A DNA stretch of 64,000 bases from NCBI RefSeq assembly GCF_018129385.1, contig NZ_JAFCLN010000004.1, positions 124,001 to 188,000 of the forward strand, read 5' to 3'. Source of the stretch: Bradyrhizobium lablabi (lineage in GTDB: Bacteria; Pseudomonadota; Alphaproteobacteria; Rhizobiales; Xanthobacteraceae). The notes beneath the pieces were generated by a model. That model ran no database searches. It was not told the DNA's origin and saw only the letters and a program-made list of their open reading frames with translations. This document shows positions 8,251 through 17,666 of this stretch, piece after piece. Position numbers and translations under genes: made by a program. How positions within the stretch are numbered: position 1 is the first letter of the stretch; each line of letters opens with the position of its first letter.

Positions 8251-9999
8251 TCAGCTCCGCTCTGTCGCGAGCCGCAGGCCGGACAGCGTCATCTCGCGCT
8301 GCTCCGGATCGCCATAGAGCGATCCGATCTTCAACCACTGCCCGCCCGGCACGATGCCGTGGCGGGCGGCGAAGTCGCGCGCTTCGTCGAGCCGGCCCAT
8401 ATGGGCATAGCAGGCGGCGAGCGCCCATTTCGTCATCGCATAGCTCGGCAGTTCGTCCAGCGATTCCTCGAGCAGGCTTGCGGCCTGGTCGAAACGCCGC
8501 TGCCAGAAACGGCAGATGCCCATGCCGGTCAGGTGAAAAGCGCGCCGCGACGCGCGCGGGTCCAGCCGCTGCGAGATTTCGAAATGTTCGATCGCAAGCT
8601 CGGATTCACCCGATACGGTCCGGATCCAGCCGCTCCACATCCAGCCGATGGCATGGCTCGGATTGCGGGCCAGCGCACCGTCGACCATCCGCTTCAGCAG
8701 GTGGGTGTCTTCGCCGAGGTTGAGCAATGCGCCGGCAACGCTGATGATCGTCATGGGATCATTGGGCGCCGCATCGCGCGCCCGCCGCGCCAAAACCCTG
8801 GCCTTCTCGCTTTCGACCGCAGCGTCTCCCCATCCGTTCAGAAAGTTCTGGGCATGGCATAGCGCCAGCGATGCAAGCGCCGGCCCAAAATGCGGATCGC
8901 GCTCGATCGCCTGCTCGAGGAAGGCGGTGGCATCGGCGACGGAGTTGCGTGCCCACGGGCGGATCAGGTTCAGACCGCGAAGGTAGAGATCGTAGGTGGT
9001 CAGGTCGGGAACGGGCCGCTCGCGGGCACGCTTGATCTCGGTGTCCAGCAGCAAGGGATCGATCAGCCCGGCGACGCGCGAGGCGATATTGTCCTGAAGC
9101 TCGAAGACGTCTTCCAGCACGCCGTCGAACTTGTCGGCCCACAGGTTCGCGCCGGTCGATGCATCGATCAGCTCGCCGGCGATGCGCAGCCGCGCGCCCG
9201 CCTTGCGCACGCTGCCTTCCATCACGTAGCGCACGCCGAGCTCGCGCCCCACCTGCTTGATGTCGACCGCCCGGCCCTTGTAGGTGAACGCGGAATTGCG
9301 CGCGATCACGAACAGCGACTTGAAACGCGCCAGCGCGATCGTGATGTCTTCGACAAGGCCGTCGGCAAAATACTCCTGCTCGGGATCGCCGCCGACGTTC
9401 TGGAACGGCAGCACGGCGATCGACGGCTTGTCCGGCAGCGCAAGCGCCGGTGACCCAGCCGGGTTGTGCGCGCCAAGCCTGACCCGCCACGCCCGCACGG
9501 GCTCGCTGATGTTCTTCAGGAGTTGCGGCCCGAGATCGTCGCAGGCGATGTCGACCTTGCCGCGGATTTCCCGCCAGGCCGCCTCCGACATGCAGATGCC
9601 GCCGGGCTCGGCAATCCGTTCGAGCCGGGTCGCGATATTGACGTTGTCGCCGAAAATATCGCTCTCATCGAAAATGATTTCCCCGACGTGAATGCCGATG
9701 CGCAGTTCGATCCGCCGGTCGCGTGCCGCGCCGGCGTTCTGTTCGGCCATGGCGCACTGTAGCTCGGTTGCGCTGCGGAAGGCTTCGACGGCACTGGCAA
9801 ATTCGACCAGCAGGCGGCCGCTGCGCGCCTTCACCGTACGGCTGCGATGCGCTGCAAGGACGGGATCGGCGACGACCTTCTTCAGTTCCCGGAGCCGGGC
9901 CAGCGTGCCCTCCTCGTCGACGTTCATCAGCCGGCCATAGCCGGCGACATCCGCCGCCAGCACCGCCGCAAGTCGCCGTTGTATGCCCTCACCGGCCAA
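8251..9999 (-). CDS. Class III adenylate/guanylate cyclase with TolB-like and TPR regions
   Basis: From N- to C-terminus: a class III nucleotide cyclase catalytic domain (about residues 5-165; LAAVLAADVAGYGRLM, then GIHVGEIIFDESDIFGDNVNIATRLERIAEPGGI), a TolB-N-like segment (SIAVLPFQNVGGDPEQEYFADGLVEDI, about 190-320), and a TPR-rich C-terminus. This three-part design is greatly expanded in Bradyrhizobium, where such proteins are soluble cyclases with sensory or protein-binding tails. TTG 9999 is taken as the start because it gives MAGEGIQRRLAAV, close to the usual family start, and has AGGGGCAG upstream. A GTG at 10092, directly after the stop of the PAP2 gene, is the alternative and would give 613 residues. 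It is likely co-transcribed with that upstream gene. Confidence 0.85.
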   Translation of the reverse strand: MAGEGIQRRLAAVLAADVAGYGRLMNVDEEGTLARLRELKKVVADPVLAAHRSRTVKARSGRLLVEFASAVEAFRSATELQCAMAEQNAGAARDRRIELRIGIHVGEIIFDESDIFGDNVNIATRLERIAEPGGICMSEAAWREIRGKVDIACDDLGPQLLKNISEPVRAWRVRLGAHNPAGSPALALPDKPSIAVLPFQNVGGDPEQEYFADGLVEDITIALARFKSLFVIARNSAFTYKGRAVDIKQVGRELGVRYVMEGSVRKAGARLRIAGELIDASTGANLWADKFDGVLEDVFELQDNIASRVAGLIDPLLLDTEIKRARERPVPDLTTYDLYLRGLNLIRPWARNSVADATAFLEQAIERDPHFGPALASLALCHAQNFLNGWGDAAVESEKARVLARRARDAAPNDPMTIISVAGALLNLGEDTHLLKRMVDGALARNPSHAIGWMWSGWIRTVSGESELAIEHFEISQRLDPRASRRAFHLTGMGICRFWQRRFDQAASLLEESLDELPSYAMTKWALAACYAHMGRLDEARDFAARHGIVPGGQWLKIGSLYGDPEQREMTLSGLRLATERS

Positions 10000-10092
10000 G
10001 ATGCGCTGCCCCTGAGATCGCTCCGAACATAAGAGCACGCCGGGCTTGGCGGGGCCAGAGCCATGAGCCGGTGAGTGGAAGCCGGACTTCAC

Positions 10093-10866
10093 TTAACCGG
10101 CCTTCGCCTGATCGCCGGCTGCAACATCGTCGCCAACGGCATGCAGCGCGAACGGCTTTCCCGCGCGTCGGATTTCGCGGAGCGGAAACAGCTTCTTGCG
10201 GATGCGCTTTGGCCGTGGCGCGGCCTGGGCCTCGGCGGAGCGAAACAGTGCATAGTCGCGCCCGAACAGCCAGCACGACATCTGAAAGACACCGTAGGTA
10301 ATGAACAGAGCGGCGAGCACGTCGATCGAATAGTGATAGTGGCCGAGCAGCACGACCGCGCCGAAGAACGCGGTCAGCGCCAGGAAGAATATCCGCCACA
10401 GCGGGATGTGCCAGAAGGCAAGCGCGGCCAGAAACGGCAGGCCGGTGTGGCCGGAGAAGAACAGGTCGCTGCCGTAGAAGATGGAGTTGAGGAAGGGCAC
10501 GGGCTGTTGCGGATCGATCGGCGATGGCGCCACGTGGGTGAGCGCCACGAACACGGCGCGTATCAGCAGGAACAGGGCCACTGCCTTGAGAGTGAACGGC
10601 AGCCGGTTCGGCTTCCAGGCCAAAAGGCCCGCGGTGACGGCAAAGGCCGTGAAGGTGCCGTAGACGAACAGGAAGCGCAGGTTGAACGGGCCGACGCGGC
10701 TCAGCACGAAATCCGTGACGGGATTGCTGGCGTGGACCGTCGCATAGGAGACTGCGGCAAAGATCGCGATGGTGCTGGCAGCGAGGAACGCCGTACCCTC
10801 GCAGACCGAGCGGATATAGGCGCGATTGGCGAAATGCGTGGCATAGAGCCGCAACGTGTCTTCCAT
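10093..10866 (-). CDS. PAP2-like membrane phosphatase (sphingomyelin-synthase-like C-terminal type)
   Basis: A 257-residue polytopic membrane protein with about six helices. It carries the FFSGHTG motif and a later GHYHYSIDV motif, the paired His/Asp signature of PAP2-superfamily enzymes in the sphingomyelin synthase-like (PAP2_C) arrangement. Such proteins act on lipid phosphates or phosphodiesters at the outer face of the inner membrane. The ATG at 10866 has GGAG seven bases upstream; the frame is open further but without a ribosome site. It precedes the cyclase gene on the same strand with no gap if the cyclase starts at 10092. Confidence 0.82.
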   Translation of the reverse strand: MEDTLRLYATHFANRAYIRSVCEGTAFLAASTIAIFAAVSYATVHASNPVTDFVLSRVGPFNLRFLFVYGTFTAFAVTAGLLAWKPNRLPFTLKAVALFLLIRAVFVALTHVAPSPIDPQQPVPFLNSIFYGSDLFFSGHTGLPFLAALAFWHIPLWRIFFLALTAFFGAVVLLGHYHYSIDVLAALFITYGVFQMSCWLFGRDYALFRSAEAQAAPRPKRIRKKLFPLREIRRAGKPFALHAVGDDVAAGDQAKAG

Positions 10867-11095
10867 TGCCCTGCTCCGTTTTCCGCGAATGCAGAAGGAG
10901 CTCTGCCTTGCCGGAAGATCGTAGTTCCAAAGCGAACGGCACGGAAGTGAACCAGGCCACATCGACGGCGTGGTCACGCTCACTTGAACGTCAGGCGCAA
11001 CGCTCCCGCACAGAGCGAAGGGTTAATTTAACTCTCCGTTAACGGGATTCTTTAGTCTTTTAAGTCATCGCTTAAGGATTTAGGGACAGAGATAG

Positions 11096-12751
11096 ATGAT
11101 GCGAAAGGTCCGCGCGGTTCGCGGGCAGGATTTGTTGTGTTCGATGAGTAAACCCGCTGAAAAGCCTGAGGTTGTCCAGCTTCCGGCTGAAACGCCAGCC
11201 AGCGCGCCCGTCAGCTCACGGCGCGCCGCTGCGCAGCGGGTGCGCGAGGCGCGCGACCGGTTAACGTCCTCGAGCGGAACGCGGCCCGCCTTCGACACCG
11301 AGCTGTTGCGGCAGTACGCACAAACACGGATCTCCGCATCCTATGTGGTGATGCTGCTGGTGGTGGCGACCGGGGCGCTATTCGGCTTCTGGCTACAGCC
11401 GGTTTCCGCGGTCGCGTGGACTTGCGCGATGCTCTGCATCCACGCCGCCATCATCCGCTATTGTCGGCGCTTTCTGGCCGAACCGTCGTCGCCCGCCGCC
11501 ACGCGCAAATGGCGCACCCGCTTCGTGCTGCTCGATCTGCTCTACGGCTTGTGCTGGACGGTGATCCTGATCCGGCCGGCCGGGCTCGATGTCGCCTCCA
11601 ACACGCTGATGATGTTTTTGATGCTGCTGGTCGTCGCGGTATCCAGCATGCTGGCGGCGAGCCTGCCGATCGCGGCACTGGCCGCAACCGCGCCCGTGAC
11701 CGCCGCGATCGCGCTCAATTTCGTCATCAGTGGCACGTTCGACAATTATGTCCTCGCCGTATTGGCGCTGGCGGCGGAGGCTTATTTCGCCCTGCTCGCC
11801 CATCGCCTGCACTCGACCACGCTGGCGACGCTGGAGGCGCGCGCCGAAAAGGACGCGCTGATCGGCGAGCTCGAGCAGGCCAAGTCGATCTCGGACGAGG
11901 CGCGCCATCGCGCCGAATCCGCCAACGTCGCCAAGTCGCGCTTCCTCGCGCAGATGAGCCACGAGTTGCGCACGCCGCTGAATGCGATCCTCGGCTTTTC
12001 CGAGGTGATGAAGAGCGAGATTTTCGGCGCGCATGCGGTGCCGGTCTACAAGGAATATTCGGCTGATATCCACAATTCCGGCGTCCACCTGCTCAACCTG
12101 ATCAACGAGATCCTCGACCTGTCGCGGATCGAGGCCGGACGCTACGAACTGAACGAGGAAGCGGTGTCGCTCGTGCATGTCGTCGCCGACTGCCATCATC
12201 TCCTGAAACTGCGCGCCACCAGCCGCGGCATCACCATCCACGAGGTGTTCGAGCACGGCATGCCGCGGATCTGGGGCGACGAGCGCGCGACGCGCCAGGT
12301 CGTGCTCAACCTGCTCTCCAACTCGATCAAGTTCACCCCGCAGGGCGGCGAGATCTGGCTCAAGGTCGGCTGGACCGCCTCCGGCGGGCAGTACCTCTCC
12401 GTCAAGGATACCGGCAGCGGCATCGCGGAAGACGAAATCCCGATCGTGCTGGCCTCGTTCGGACAGGGCTCGAACTCGATCAAATCGGCCGAACAGGGGG
12501 CGGGCCTGGGCCTGCCGATCGCCAAAAGCCTGATCGACATGCATGGCGGCACCTTCACGCTGAAATCGAAGCTGCGCATCGGCACCGAGGTGATCGTCAC
12601 CTTCCCGCCGGAGCGCGTGATGAGTGCGCTCGGACCGATGACCGAGGAGGCCCCGCCACTACAGCCGGAGCCGGCAATCAATCCAGCCGACGAGAAGCGA
12701 AGGGCGCGTCACAAGCCGATCATGAGCGCGGGCACCGGACTGGAACGATAG
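11096..12751 (+). CDS. Membrane sensor histidine kinase (PleC/DivJ/PdhS-like core)
   Basis: A 551-residue kinase. An Arg-rich cytoplasmic N-terminus (to about 75) is followed by a cluster of hydrophobic helices (about 80-230), a short coiled coil, the phosphoacceptor helix FLAQMSHELRTPLNAILGFSEVM (His near 289), and an ATP-binding domain with N-box NLLSNSIKFTP (about 404), DTGSGIAEDE and GAGLGLPIAKS. The H-box with GFSEVMKSEIFG resembles the alphaproteobacterial DivJ/PleC/PdhS group, which acts on DivK/PleD-type receivers. No response regulator is adjacent. The ATG at 11096 has AGGGACAGAG upstream; an in-frame ATG at 11144 (MSKPAEKP) is possible. Confidence 0.88.
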   Translation: MMRKVRAVRGQDLLCSMSKPAEKPEVVQLPAETPASAPVSSRRAAAQRVREARDRLTSSSGTRPAFDTELLRQYAQTRISASYVVMLLVVATGALFGFWLQPVSAVAWTCAMLCIHAAIIRYCRRFLAEPSSPAATRKWRTRFVLLDLLYGLCWTVILIRPAGLDVASNTLMMFLMLLVVAVSSMLAASLPIAALAATAPVTAAIALNFVISGTFDNYVLAVLALAAEAYFALLAHRLHSTTLATLEARAEKDALIGELEQAKSISDEARHRAESANVAKSRFLAQMSHELRTPLNAILGFSEVMKSEIFGAHAVPVYKEYSADIHNSGVHLLNLINEILDLSRIEAGRYELNEEAVSLVHVVADCHHLLKLRATSRGITIHEVFEHGMPRIWGDERATRQVVLNLLSNSIKFTPQGGEIWLKVGWTASGGQYLSVKDTGSGIAEDEIPIVLASFGQGSNSIKSAEQGAGLGLPIAKSLIDMHGGTFTLKSKLRIGTEVIVTFPPERVMSALGPMTEEAPPLQPEPAINPADEKRRARHKPIMSAGTGLER

Positions 12752-12791
12752 GCGCTTGCCTCGGGGCGAAAATATCCGCAACACTGGACGA

Positions 12792-13001
12792 ATGAGCAAA
12801 GAAACGCCGTGCATCTCAGTTTGTCAGATGGATCCGAGAACCAACCTCTGCTTCGGCTGCGGCCGTACGCTGCCGGAAATCGCGCGCTGGTCATCGATGA
12901 CGAGCGCGGAGCGGCTTGCAGTCATGGCGCTGCTGCCGGCGCGGATGGCGGAGGCCGGGCTGGCACCTGTCGAGCAACCACAGACGACAAACGCTCGCTG
13001 A
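12792..13001 (+). CDS. DUF1289 small Cys-rich protein
   Basis: A 69-residue protein with the DUF1289 pattern: PCISVC, then NLCFGCGRTLPEIARWSSMTSAER. The four Cys suggest a bound metal or Fe-S centre. The family is a widespread partner of assorted metabolic genes, and its biochemical role is not firmly established. The ribosome site is weak. It lies 40 bases after the histidine kinase gene and 19 bases before the protease gene, so all three may be co-transcribed. Confidence 0.85.
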   Translation: MSKETPCISVCQMDPRTNLCFGCGRTLPEIARWSSMTSAERLAVMALLPARMAEAGLAPVEQPQTTNAR

Positions 13002-13020
13002 CCCGCGGAGGTGCGGCGTC

Positions 13021-13620
13021 ATGATCCGCGTCCTGCTCATCCTTATCATGCTTGGCGCCACCGCCGGCGCCGTCGTCGCTTATGGCGATCCCGAGCAGAT
13101 CGCGCGCGCCGGCGACAGCATCTCGCACATGCTGCGCAATCGCACCCTCTCCACGGCGCACGCCGTGCAGATCCCACGTAGCCAGGGCGGCGAGTATGCG
13201 CTGCGCGCAAAAATCAACGGCGTGGCTGCGCCGATGGTGATCGACACCGGCGCGACGTCGGTGGTGCTGACCTGGGAAACGGCAAAGGCGATCGGCCTGC
13301 CGATCGAAATGCTCGAATACAATGTCGATCTGGAAACCGCCGGCGGCCACACCAAGGCGGCCCGCCTGACGCTCGATCGCCTTGCGGTCGGCAAGCTCGT
13401 GGAAAAATCGGTACCGGCGCTGGTGGTGCCGCGCGGGCAGATGAAGACCAATCTGCTCGGCATGAGCTTTCTGGACCGGCTGGAAAGCTGGGGCGTTCGC
13501 GCCGACAAACTGATGTTGAACGGCTATCCCGAAACCACCGGCTCGATCGGCTCCAGCAGCCAGAAGCGCGACCGCGCCTCGGGACAGCGTCCGGCACGGC
13601 CGTCCGCCCGCGACGGCTGA
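13021..13620 (+). CDS. Retropepsin-like clan AA aspartic protease (TIGR02281 type)
   Basis: A 199-residue protein with an N-terminal signal anchor (residues 2-20), a single-domain retropepsin-like fold bearing the active site VIDTGATSVVLTW (Asp near 76), and a later LLGMSFLDRLESWGV, which is the second conserved family motif. A Ser/Arg-rich tail of about 25 residues is low complexity. These membrane-anchored aspartic proteases are common in alphaproteobacteria and would act in the periplasm. GGAGGTG precedes the ATG. The stop is five bases from the stop of the convergent DctM gene. Confidence 0.88.
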   Translation: MIRVLLILIMLGATAGAVVAYGDPEQIARAGDSISHMLRNRTLSTAHAVQIPRSQGGEYALRAKINGVAAPMVIDTGATSVVLTWETAKAIGLPIEMLEYNVDLETAGGHTKAARLTLDRLAVGKLVEKSVPALVVPRGQMKTNLLGMSFLDRLESWGVRADKLMLNGYPETTGSIGSSSQKRDRASGQRPARPSARDG

Positions 13621-13624
13621 GCCC

Positions 13625-15025
13625 TCACCTCCACAGCACAGGCGCGGCCGCGACTGTCTGCGGCACCACCTGTTCGATCTGCACCCGCTTGCGCTCGGCG
13701 TCCCGCTTGGCCTGCAGCCATTGCGGGAACCACATCGCGATCGCCGGGAACACCAGCACCAGCACCACGCAGGCCACCTGGATCACCATGAAGTCGGCCA
13801 TGCCGCGGTAGATCAGCCGCAGATTCCATTCGCGCACGACCTGCTTGAGATAATAGGCGGACATCGCGACCGGCGGCGACAGGAAGGCGGTCTGCAGCAC
13901 CACCGCGACGATGCAGCCGAACCACACCATGTCGTAGCCGAGGCCCTTGGCCACTGGCGCCAGCATCGGCAGGAAGATGAACACGATCGCCGGCCATTCG
14001 AACGGCCAGCCGAGCAGGAAGATCAGCGTCAGCAGCAGGCTCATGGTGCCCCACGGCGGCAACGGCGAAGCCAGCAGCGCGTTGGTCATCCACGACGCCG
14101 TGCCGAGCCAGGCGAACACCGCGCCGAACACGTTGGACGCGACCGCCAGCAGCAGCACCATGCTGGTCGTGGCCAGCGTGCTGTAGCAGGCCTGCAAGAG
14201 ACCGTTCCAGGTGAACTTGCCATAGAGCATCACCAGCACGATGGCGCCGAACGCGCCGAGCGCGGCGGCCTCCGCTGCCGTCGTGATGCCGGCGAGGATC
14301 GCGCCCAGGGTGACGATGGTCAGCACCGTCACCGGAACGAGGCCGACCAGGCACTCCCACAGCACGACCTTGATCGACTCCGGCCGCTCCTCCTTCGGCA
14401 CCGGCGGGCCGAGTTTCGGATTGAAGTAGCAGCGGATCAGCGTGTAGGCGATGAACATGGCCGAGAGCAGGAAGCCCGGGCCGAACGCCGCCGCGTAGAG
14501 GTCGATGATGGAGATATCGAGCACCGGCGCCATCACCACCAGCATCACCGACGGCGGAATCAGGATGCCGAGGGTGCCACCGGCGGCGATCGCTCCGGCC
14601 GACATGCGCACGTCGTAGCCGGAGCGGATCATCATGGGCCCGGCCATGATGCCGAGCAGCGCCACCGTTGCGCCTACCGTTCCAGCGGCGATGCCGAACA
14701 GCGTCGCGGTGACGATCACCACCACGTAAAGCGCGCCGTTCATCGGCGCGAACAGGTCGCGGAACGCCTTGAACAGCCGTTCCATCAGTCCGGCCTGGTC
14801 GCAGATGAAGCCCATCAGGATGAACATCGGCACCGCGACCAGTTCGTCCTGCTTCATGATGCCGATGGTCTGCAGGTAAGCGAGGTTGAGCACCCGCTCG
14901 CCCATGCCGATGTAGCCGAACACGCCGGCGAGGAACAGCAGCGTGAAGCTGATCGGCAGGCCGATGAAGATCGCGCCCAGCATCACCACGAGCATCGCAA
15001 GGCCAAGCAGCTCGGACCCGCTCAT
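13625..15025 (-). CDS. dctM: TRAP transporter large permease DctM
   Basis: A 466-residue, 12-helix large permease subunit with the AAGGTLGILIPPSV motif and a C-terminal LQTAFLSPPVAMSAYYLK stretch; FLSPPVA is characteristic of DctM proteins that partner the mannitol/chloroaromatic-type SBPs. The start at 15025 overlaps the dctQ stop by four bases (ATGA), showing translational coupling. It is the last gene of the SBP-DctQ-DctM operon. The symbol follows family usage; C4-dicarboxylate is not necessarily the substrate. Confidence 0.95.
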   Translation of the reverse strand: MSGSELLGLAMLVVMLGAIFIGLPISFTLLFLAGVFGYIGMGERVLNLAYLQTIGIMKQDELVAVPMFILMGFICDQAGLMERLFKAFRDLFAPMNGALYVVVIVTATLFGIAAGTVGATVALLGIMAGPMMIRSGYDVRMSAGAIAAGGTLGILIPPSVMLVVMAPVLDISIIDLYAAAFGPGFLLSAMFIAYTLIRCYFNPKLGPPVPKEERPESIKVVLWECLVGLVPVTVLTIVTLGAILAGITTAAEAAALGAFGAIVLVMLYGKFTWNGLLQACYSTLATTSMVLLLAVASNVFGAVFAWLGTASWMTNALLASPLPPWGTMSLLLTLIFLLGWPFEWPAIVFIFLPMLAPVAKGLGYDMVWFGCIVAVVLQTAFLSPPVAMSAYYLKQVVREWNLRLIYRGMADFMVIQVACVVLVLVFPAIAMWFPQWLQAKRDAERKRVQIEQVVPQTVAAAPVLWR

Positions 15026-15612
15026 ATCTCGACCTTTTCCTTGTGCTCGAACTCGCGTCCGAACTGGATCTGGTACCAGCACTTCAGGACTTCGGAGACG
15101 CCCTGGATCATGAGCAGGGCCGCCGCCAGCGGCACCGTGGCGCGGAACGGCCACATGATCGCGCGCCAGACGCTTTCCTGCGACCGCTCGCCGGTGTCGA
15201 AGGAATGCAGCGTGGCGTCGAAGGACACCAGCATGAAGGTGATCATGACCGGGTAGAACAGGAAGATGTAGGAGACCATGTCGATGATCCCCTTGGTGCG
15301 CTCCGAAAAATTCTCCCAGTAGATATCGGTCCGCACATGCGCGCCCTTGTAGAGCGCATAGGCGCAGCCAAGCATGAAGGCCGCACCGTTGACCATGAAG
15401 CTCGACTCATAGACCCACACGGTCGGCGCGTTGAACGCATAGCGCATCACGACCTCGTAGGAGATCGTCGCCAGCAGGAACAGCATCGACAGCGCGATCA
15501 GCTTGCCGGTGACGTCAGAGAAGGCGTCGATGACGCGAATGATCGTGTAGAAGGCCTGTGGAAACTCGCGGCCCCCGTCGGCAGGGTACGCGGCTCCGCC
15601 ATTGCTCGACAT
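15022..15612 (-). CDS. dctQ: TRAP transporter small permease DctQ
   Basis: A 196-residue protein with four predicted helices and the DctQ pattern ISYEVVMRYAFNAPTVWVYE in the first half, followed by LGCAYALYKGAHVRTDIYWENFSERTKG. It is the small membrane subunit that pairs with DctM. A 31-base stem-loop separates it from the binding-protein gene upstream, and its 3' end overlaps dctM. Confidence 0.94.
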   Translation of the reverse strand: MSSNGGAAYPADGGREFPQAFYTIIRVIDAFSDVTGKLIALSMLFLLATISYEVVMRYAFNAPTVWVYESSFMVNGAAFMLGCAYALYKGAHVRTDIYWENFSERTKGIIDMVSYIFLFYPVMITFMLVSFDATLHSFDTGERSQESVWRAIMWPFRATVPLAAALLMIQGVSEVLKCWYQIQFGREFEHKEKVEI

Positions 15613-15633
15613 GAATGACCCCTCTTCTGGAAA

Positions 15634-15664
15634 GCAACTGGCGCCGTTGAATGACGCCAGTTGC
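15634..15664 (-). promoter_or_regulatory. Intercistronic stem-loop between SBP and dctQ
   Basis: Perfect 10-base arms GCAACTGGCG and CGCCAGTTGC enclose an 11-base loop in the 69-base gap between the SBP stop and the dctQ start. There is no strong T-run, so it is more likely a partial terminator or mRNA-stabilising hairpin that lets the binding protein be made in excess over the permease than a full stop. Confidence 0.65.
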
Positions 15665-15681
15665 GTGCACGAGAAAGCGGA

Positions 15682-16803
15682 TCACTTCTTCTGTAGGTAG
15701 ACCTTGTCCTTCCAGTAATACTCGCCCGCGAAATTGTAGGGCGGGAACCAGGACAGCTTGAACGGGACGATCTTCTCGGCGTAGGCCTTCTGGCTGTCCA
15801 TCGCCTTCTTGTAGAAGGGATTCTTGGCAGCGTATTCGGTCTGGATCTTCTCCCACTCGTCGAGGAAGTTCTTCAGGACCTCGTCCGGCGTGCGGTGCAA
15901 CTGGACGCCGGCCTTGAGCAGGTCCTGGCAGGCCGCCGCGGTCTCGCGGTTGAAGGCGAAGTTGCGCTGCGTCGTGGCATAGACGCTGGCGACCTTGATG
16001 ATCTCTTGCAGGTCGGGCGTGAGCTTCTTCCACACGTCGCCGTTGATCATCAACTGGCCGCCGGTGACCGGCTCGTGCATGCCGGGCGTGTAATAGTGCT
16101 TGGCGACCTGGTGCAGGCCGAGCTTCTTGTCTTCCTCGCAGTTGATCCATTCGGCGCCTTCGATCACGCCCCGCTCCATCGCCGGCACGATCTCGCCGCC
16201 GGGGATGGTGACAACAGACACGCCGAGCCTGCCGTAAGTTTCCGCGCCGATGCCGTAGATGCGGTACTTCAGGCCCTTGAGGTCGGCGAGGCTGTTGACC
16301 TCTTTCTTGAACCAACCCATGCCTTGCGGATAGTCGGTCGGGATCGGGAAGCCGACGACGTTCAGCTTGAGGACGTCGCGATAAAATTCCTCCAGCAGCG
16401 CCATGCCGCCGCCGTCATAGTACCAGGCCCAGTAGTCGCTGCCGTCCATGCCGAACAGCGGGCCGTGCGACATCGGGATCGTCGCGGTGTTGCGGCCGAG
16501 GATGTAGCCGAACGGCGCCATGCCGACGTCGAGCACGTTCTTGGATGTGGCGTCGAAGACCTCGAACGGAGGCACGATGGCGCCCGCGGGCAGCGTCTCG
16601 ATCTTGAGGCGGCCGGCGGTCATCTTTTCGACCGTCTCCGCCCACAGTTTGAAGATGAGATGGAAGTTTGACGACGCGGGGTGCGTCGATTGCCCTTTTA
16701 GAACGATGGGCTTGGGTGGCGAAGTCTGGGCGCTGGACGGCCCCGAGAAGGTGGCAACGAGTCCGAAGACCGCAGCCACGACAACTGACGTGTACTTCAG
16801 CAT
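15682..16803 (-). CDS. dctP: TRAP transporter substrate-binding protein DctP (mannitol/chloroaromatic-type)
   Basis: A 373-residue periplasmic protein with a signal peptide (1-25, SSA-QT). Family features are LKGQSTHPASSNFHLIFK near the N-terminus, DLKGLKYRIYGIGAETYGRLGVSVVTIPGGEIVPAMERGVIEGAEW in the middle (the Arg that grips the substrate carboxylate lies in KYRIYG), and YYTPGMHEP. The ligand is therefore probably a mono- or dicarboxylic or 2-oxo acid. It is the first gene of the operon, and its promoter lies in the long gap 16804-17666 shared with a divergent two-component system. Confidence 0.93.
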   Translation of the reverse strand: MLKYTSVVVAAVFGLVATFSGPSSAQTSPPKPIVLKGQSTHPASSNFHLIFKLWAETVEKMTAGRLKIETLPAGAIVPPFEVFDATSKNVLDVGMAPFGYILGRNTATIPMSHGPLFGMDGSDYWAWYYDGGGMALLEEFYRDVLKLNVVGFPIPTDYPQGMGWFKKEVNSLADLKGLKYRIYGIGAETYGRLGVSVVTIPGGEIVPAMERGVIEGAEWINCEEDKKLGLHQVAKHYYTPGMHEPVTGGQLMINGDVWKKLTPDLQEIIKVASVYATTQRNFAFNRETAAACQDLLKAGVQLHRTPDEVLKNFLDEWEKIQTEYAAKNPFYKKAMDSQKAYAEKIVPFKLSWFPPYNFAGEYYWKDKVYLQKK

Positions 16804-17666
16804 TTCAATCCCTCCCTGTAATGTACTTCCTCCTTGGTTGCGTTTTCTTGGTTTTGTGCAGGGAAGGTTACGGACGCTTTGGTAGCGCTGTCAAGAAAAT
16901 CTCCATCACGCGGAATGAACGCTCGACACGGTGACGATCAAGCCGCGAGTCGAGAACGTGAGTTGGAAAGGTGACTTGAAAAAGTGACTCGAACAGTGAC
17001 TTGAAAAATTTGTCGGCTGCGCGCGTGCCGACGTTCAGCCCGCCCCCATGGCTGCGCATATCATCGCCGTGACGCCGCCGGTGCTCCGCATACGAACCTC
17101 GGATGTCGCTCCGGTGTCAAACAATCGCCCTCCGTCACGAGACGCGAAATGGCCGTACGGCTCGCGCCATACGTCAGATCAACAGGCGTGGCGGAGGCCG
17201 AAGTATTCCGCAACACGAGAACGAGCAGACAGCTTGCCCGAAATGCGACGCTGCGAAGCAGCCGCTTCTTCTGTGTGGCGTCGTCATGATCGTTCCCGCC
17301 TGATACGCCTCTCGAGATTTGCGGAACTATCCTGTGAGAAACGGCGTCCATCGCGTACATGCAGCACTCCTGCTTCGTTGAGCACGCGCAGGATGGAGTC
17401 GGGCTGTCGCAGAACTTTGCCGACTGTCATGGGAAATTGTCGCGATTTGTCTCAGGGATGCTGCATTGCATAGTTCGCGACAGGTTGGGCCGTCTTCGCA
17501 ATTTGTGACGATTTGCGACCGCATGCGGTTCCGATCTGCCGACGACGCTGTCAGGAATGCCAAGCATTTGATTTCAATCGATCCCCGCGCGGCAGGATAC
17601 ATTCTGTTACACTTTTCCGATGGGCTGGTTGCCGGACTTCGGTATGATGCGGAACGGAGCAACTGG
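16804..17666. other. Long intergenic region between TRAP operon and two-component genes
   Basis: About 860 bases with no convincing gene. Short open frames on both strands lack ribosome sites and resemble no family. It must hold the promoters of the TRAP operon and of the divergent response regulator. It includes a threefold short repeat (listed separately). Confidence 0.55.
16971..17008 (+). repeat. Threefold 12-13-base direct repeat
   Basis: Three head-to-tail units, GTGACTTGAAAAA, GTGACTCGAACA and GTGACTTGAAAAA, lie about 170 bases upstream of the TRAP binding-protein gene. Tandem half-sites of this size can serve as regulator arrays. Nothing else in the sequence ties them to a protein. 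Confidence 0.6.

Noticed and set aside
13721..15256. 511-codon open frame on the plus strand, antisense to dctM
   Set aside because: Extremely Arg/His/Gln-rich, the usual reverse image of a hydrophobic membrane protein.
17061..17360. 99-codon minus-strand frame in the long intergenic region
   Set aside because: No start signal and no recognisable motif; composition resembles non-coding neighbours.
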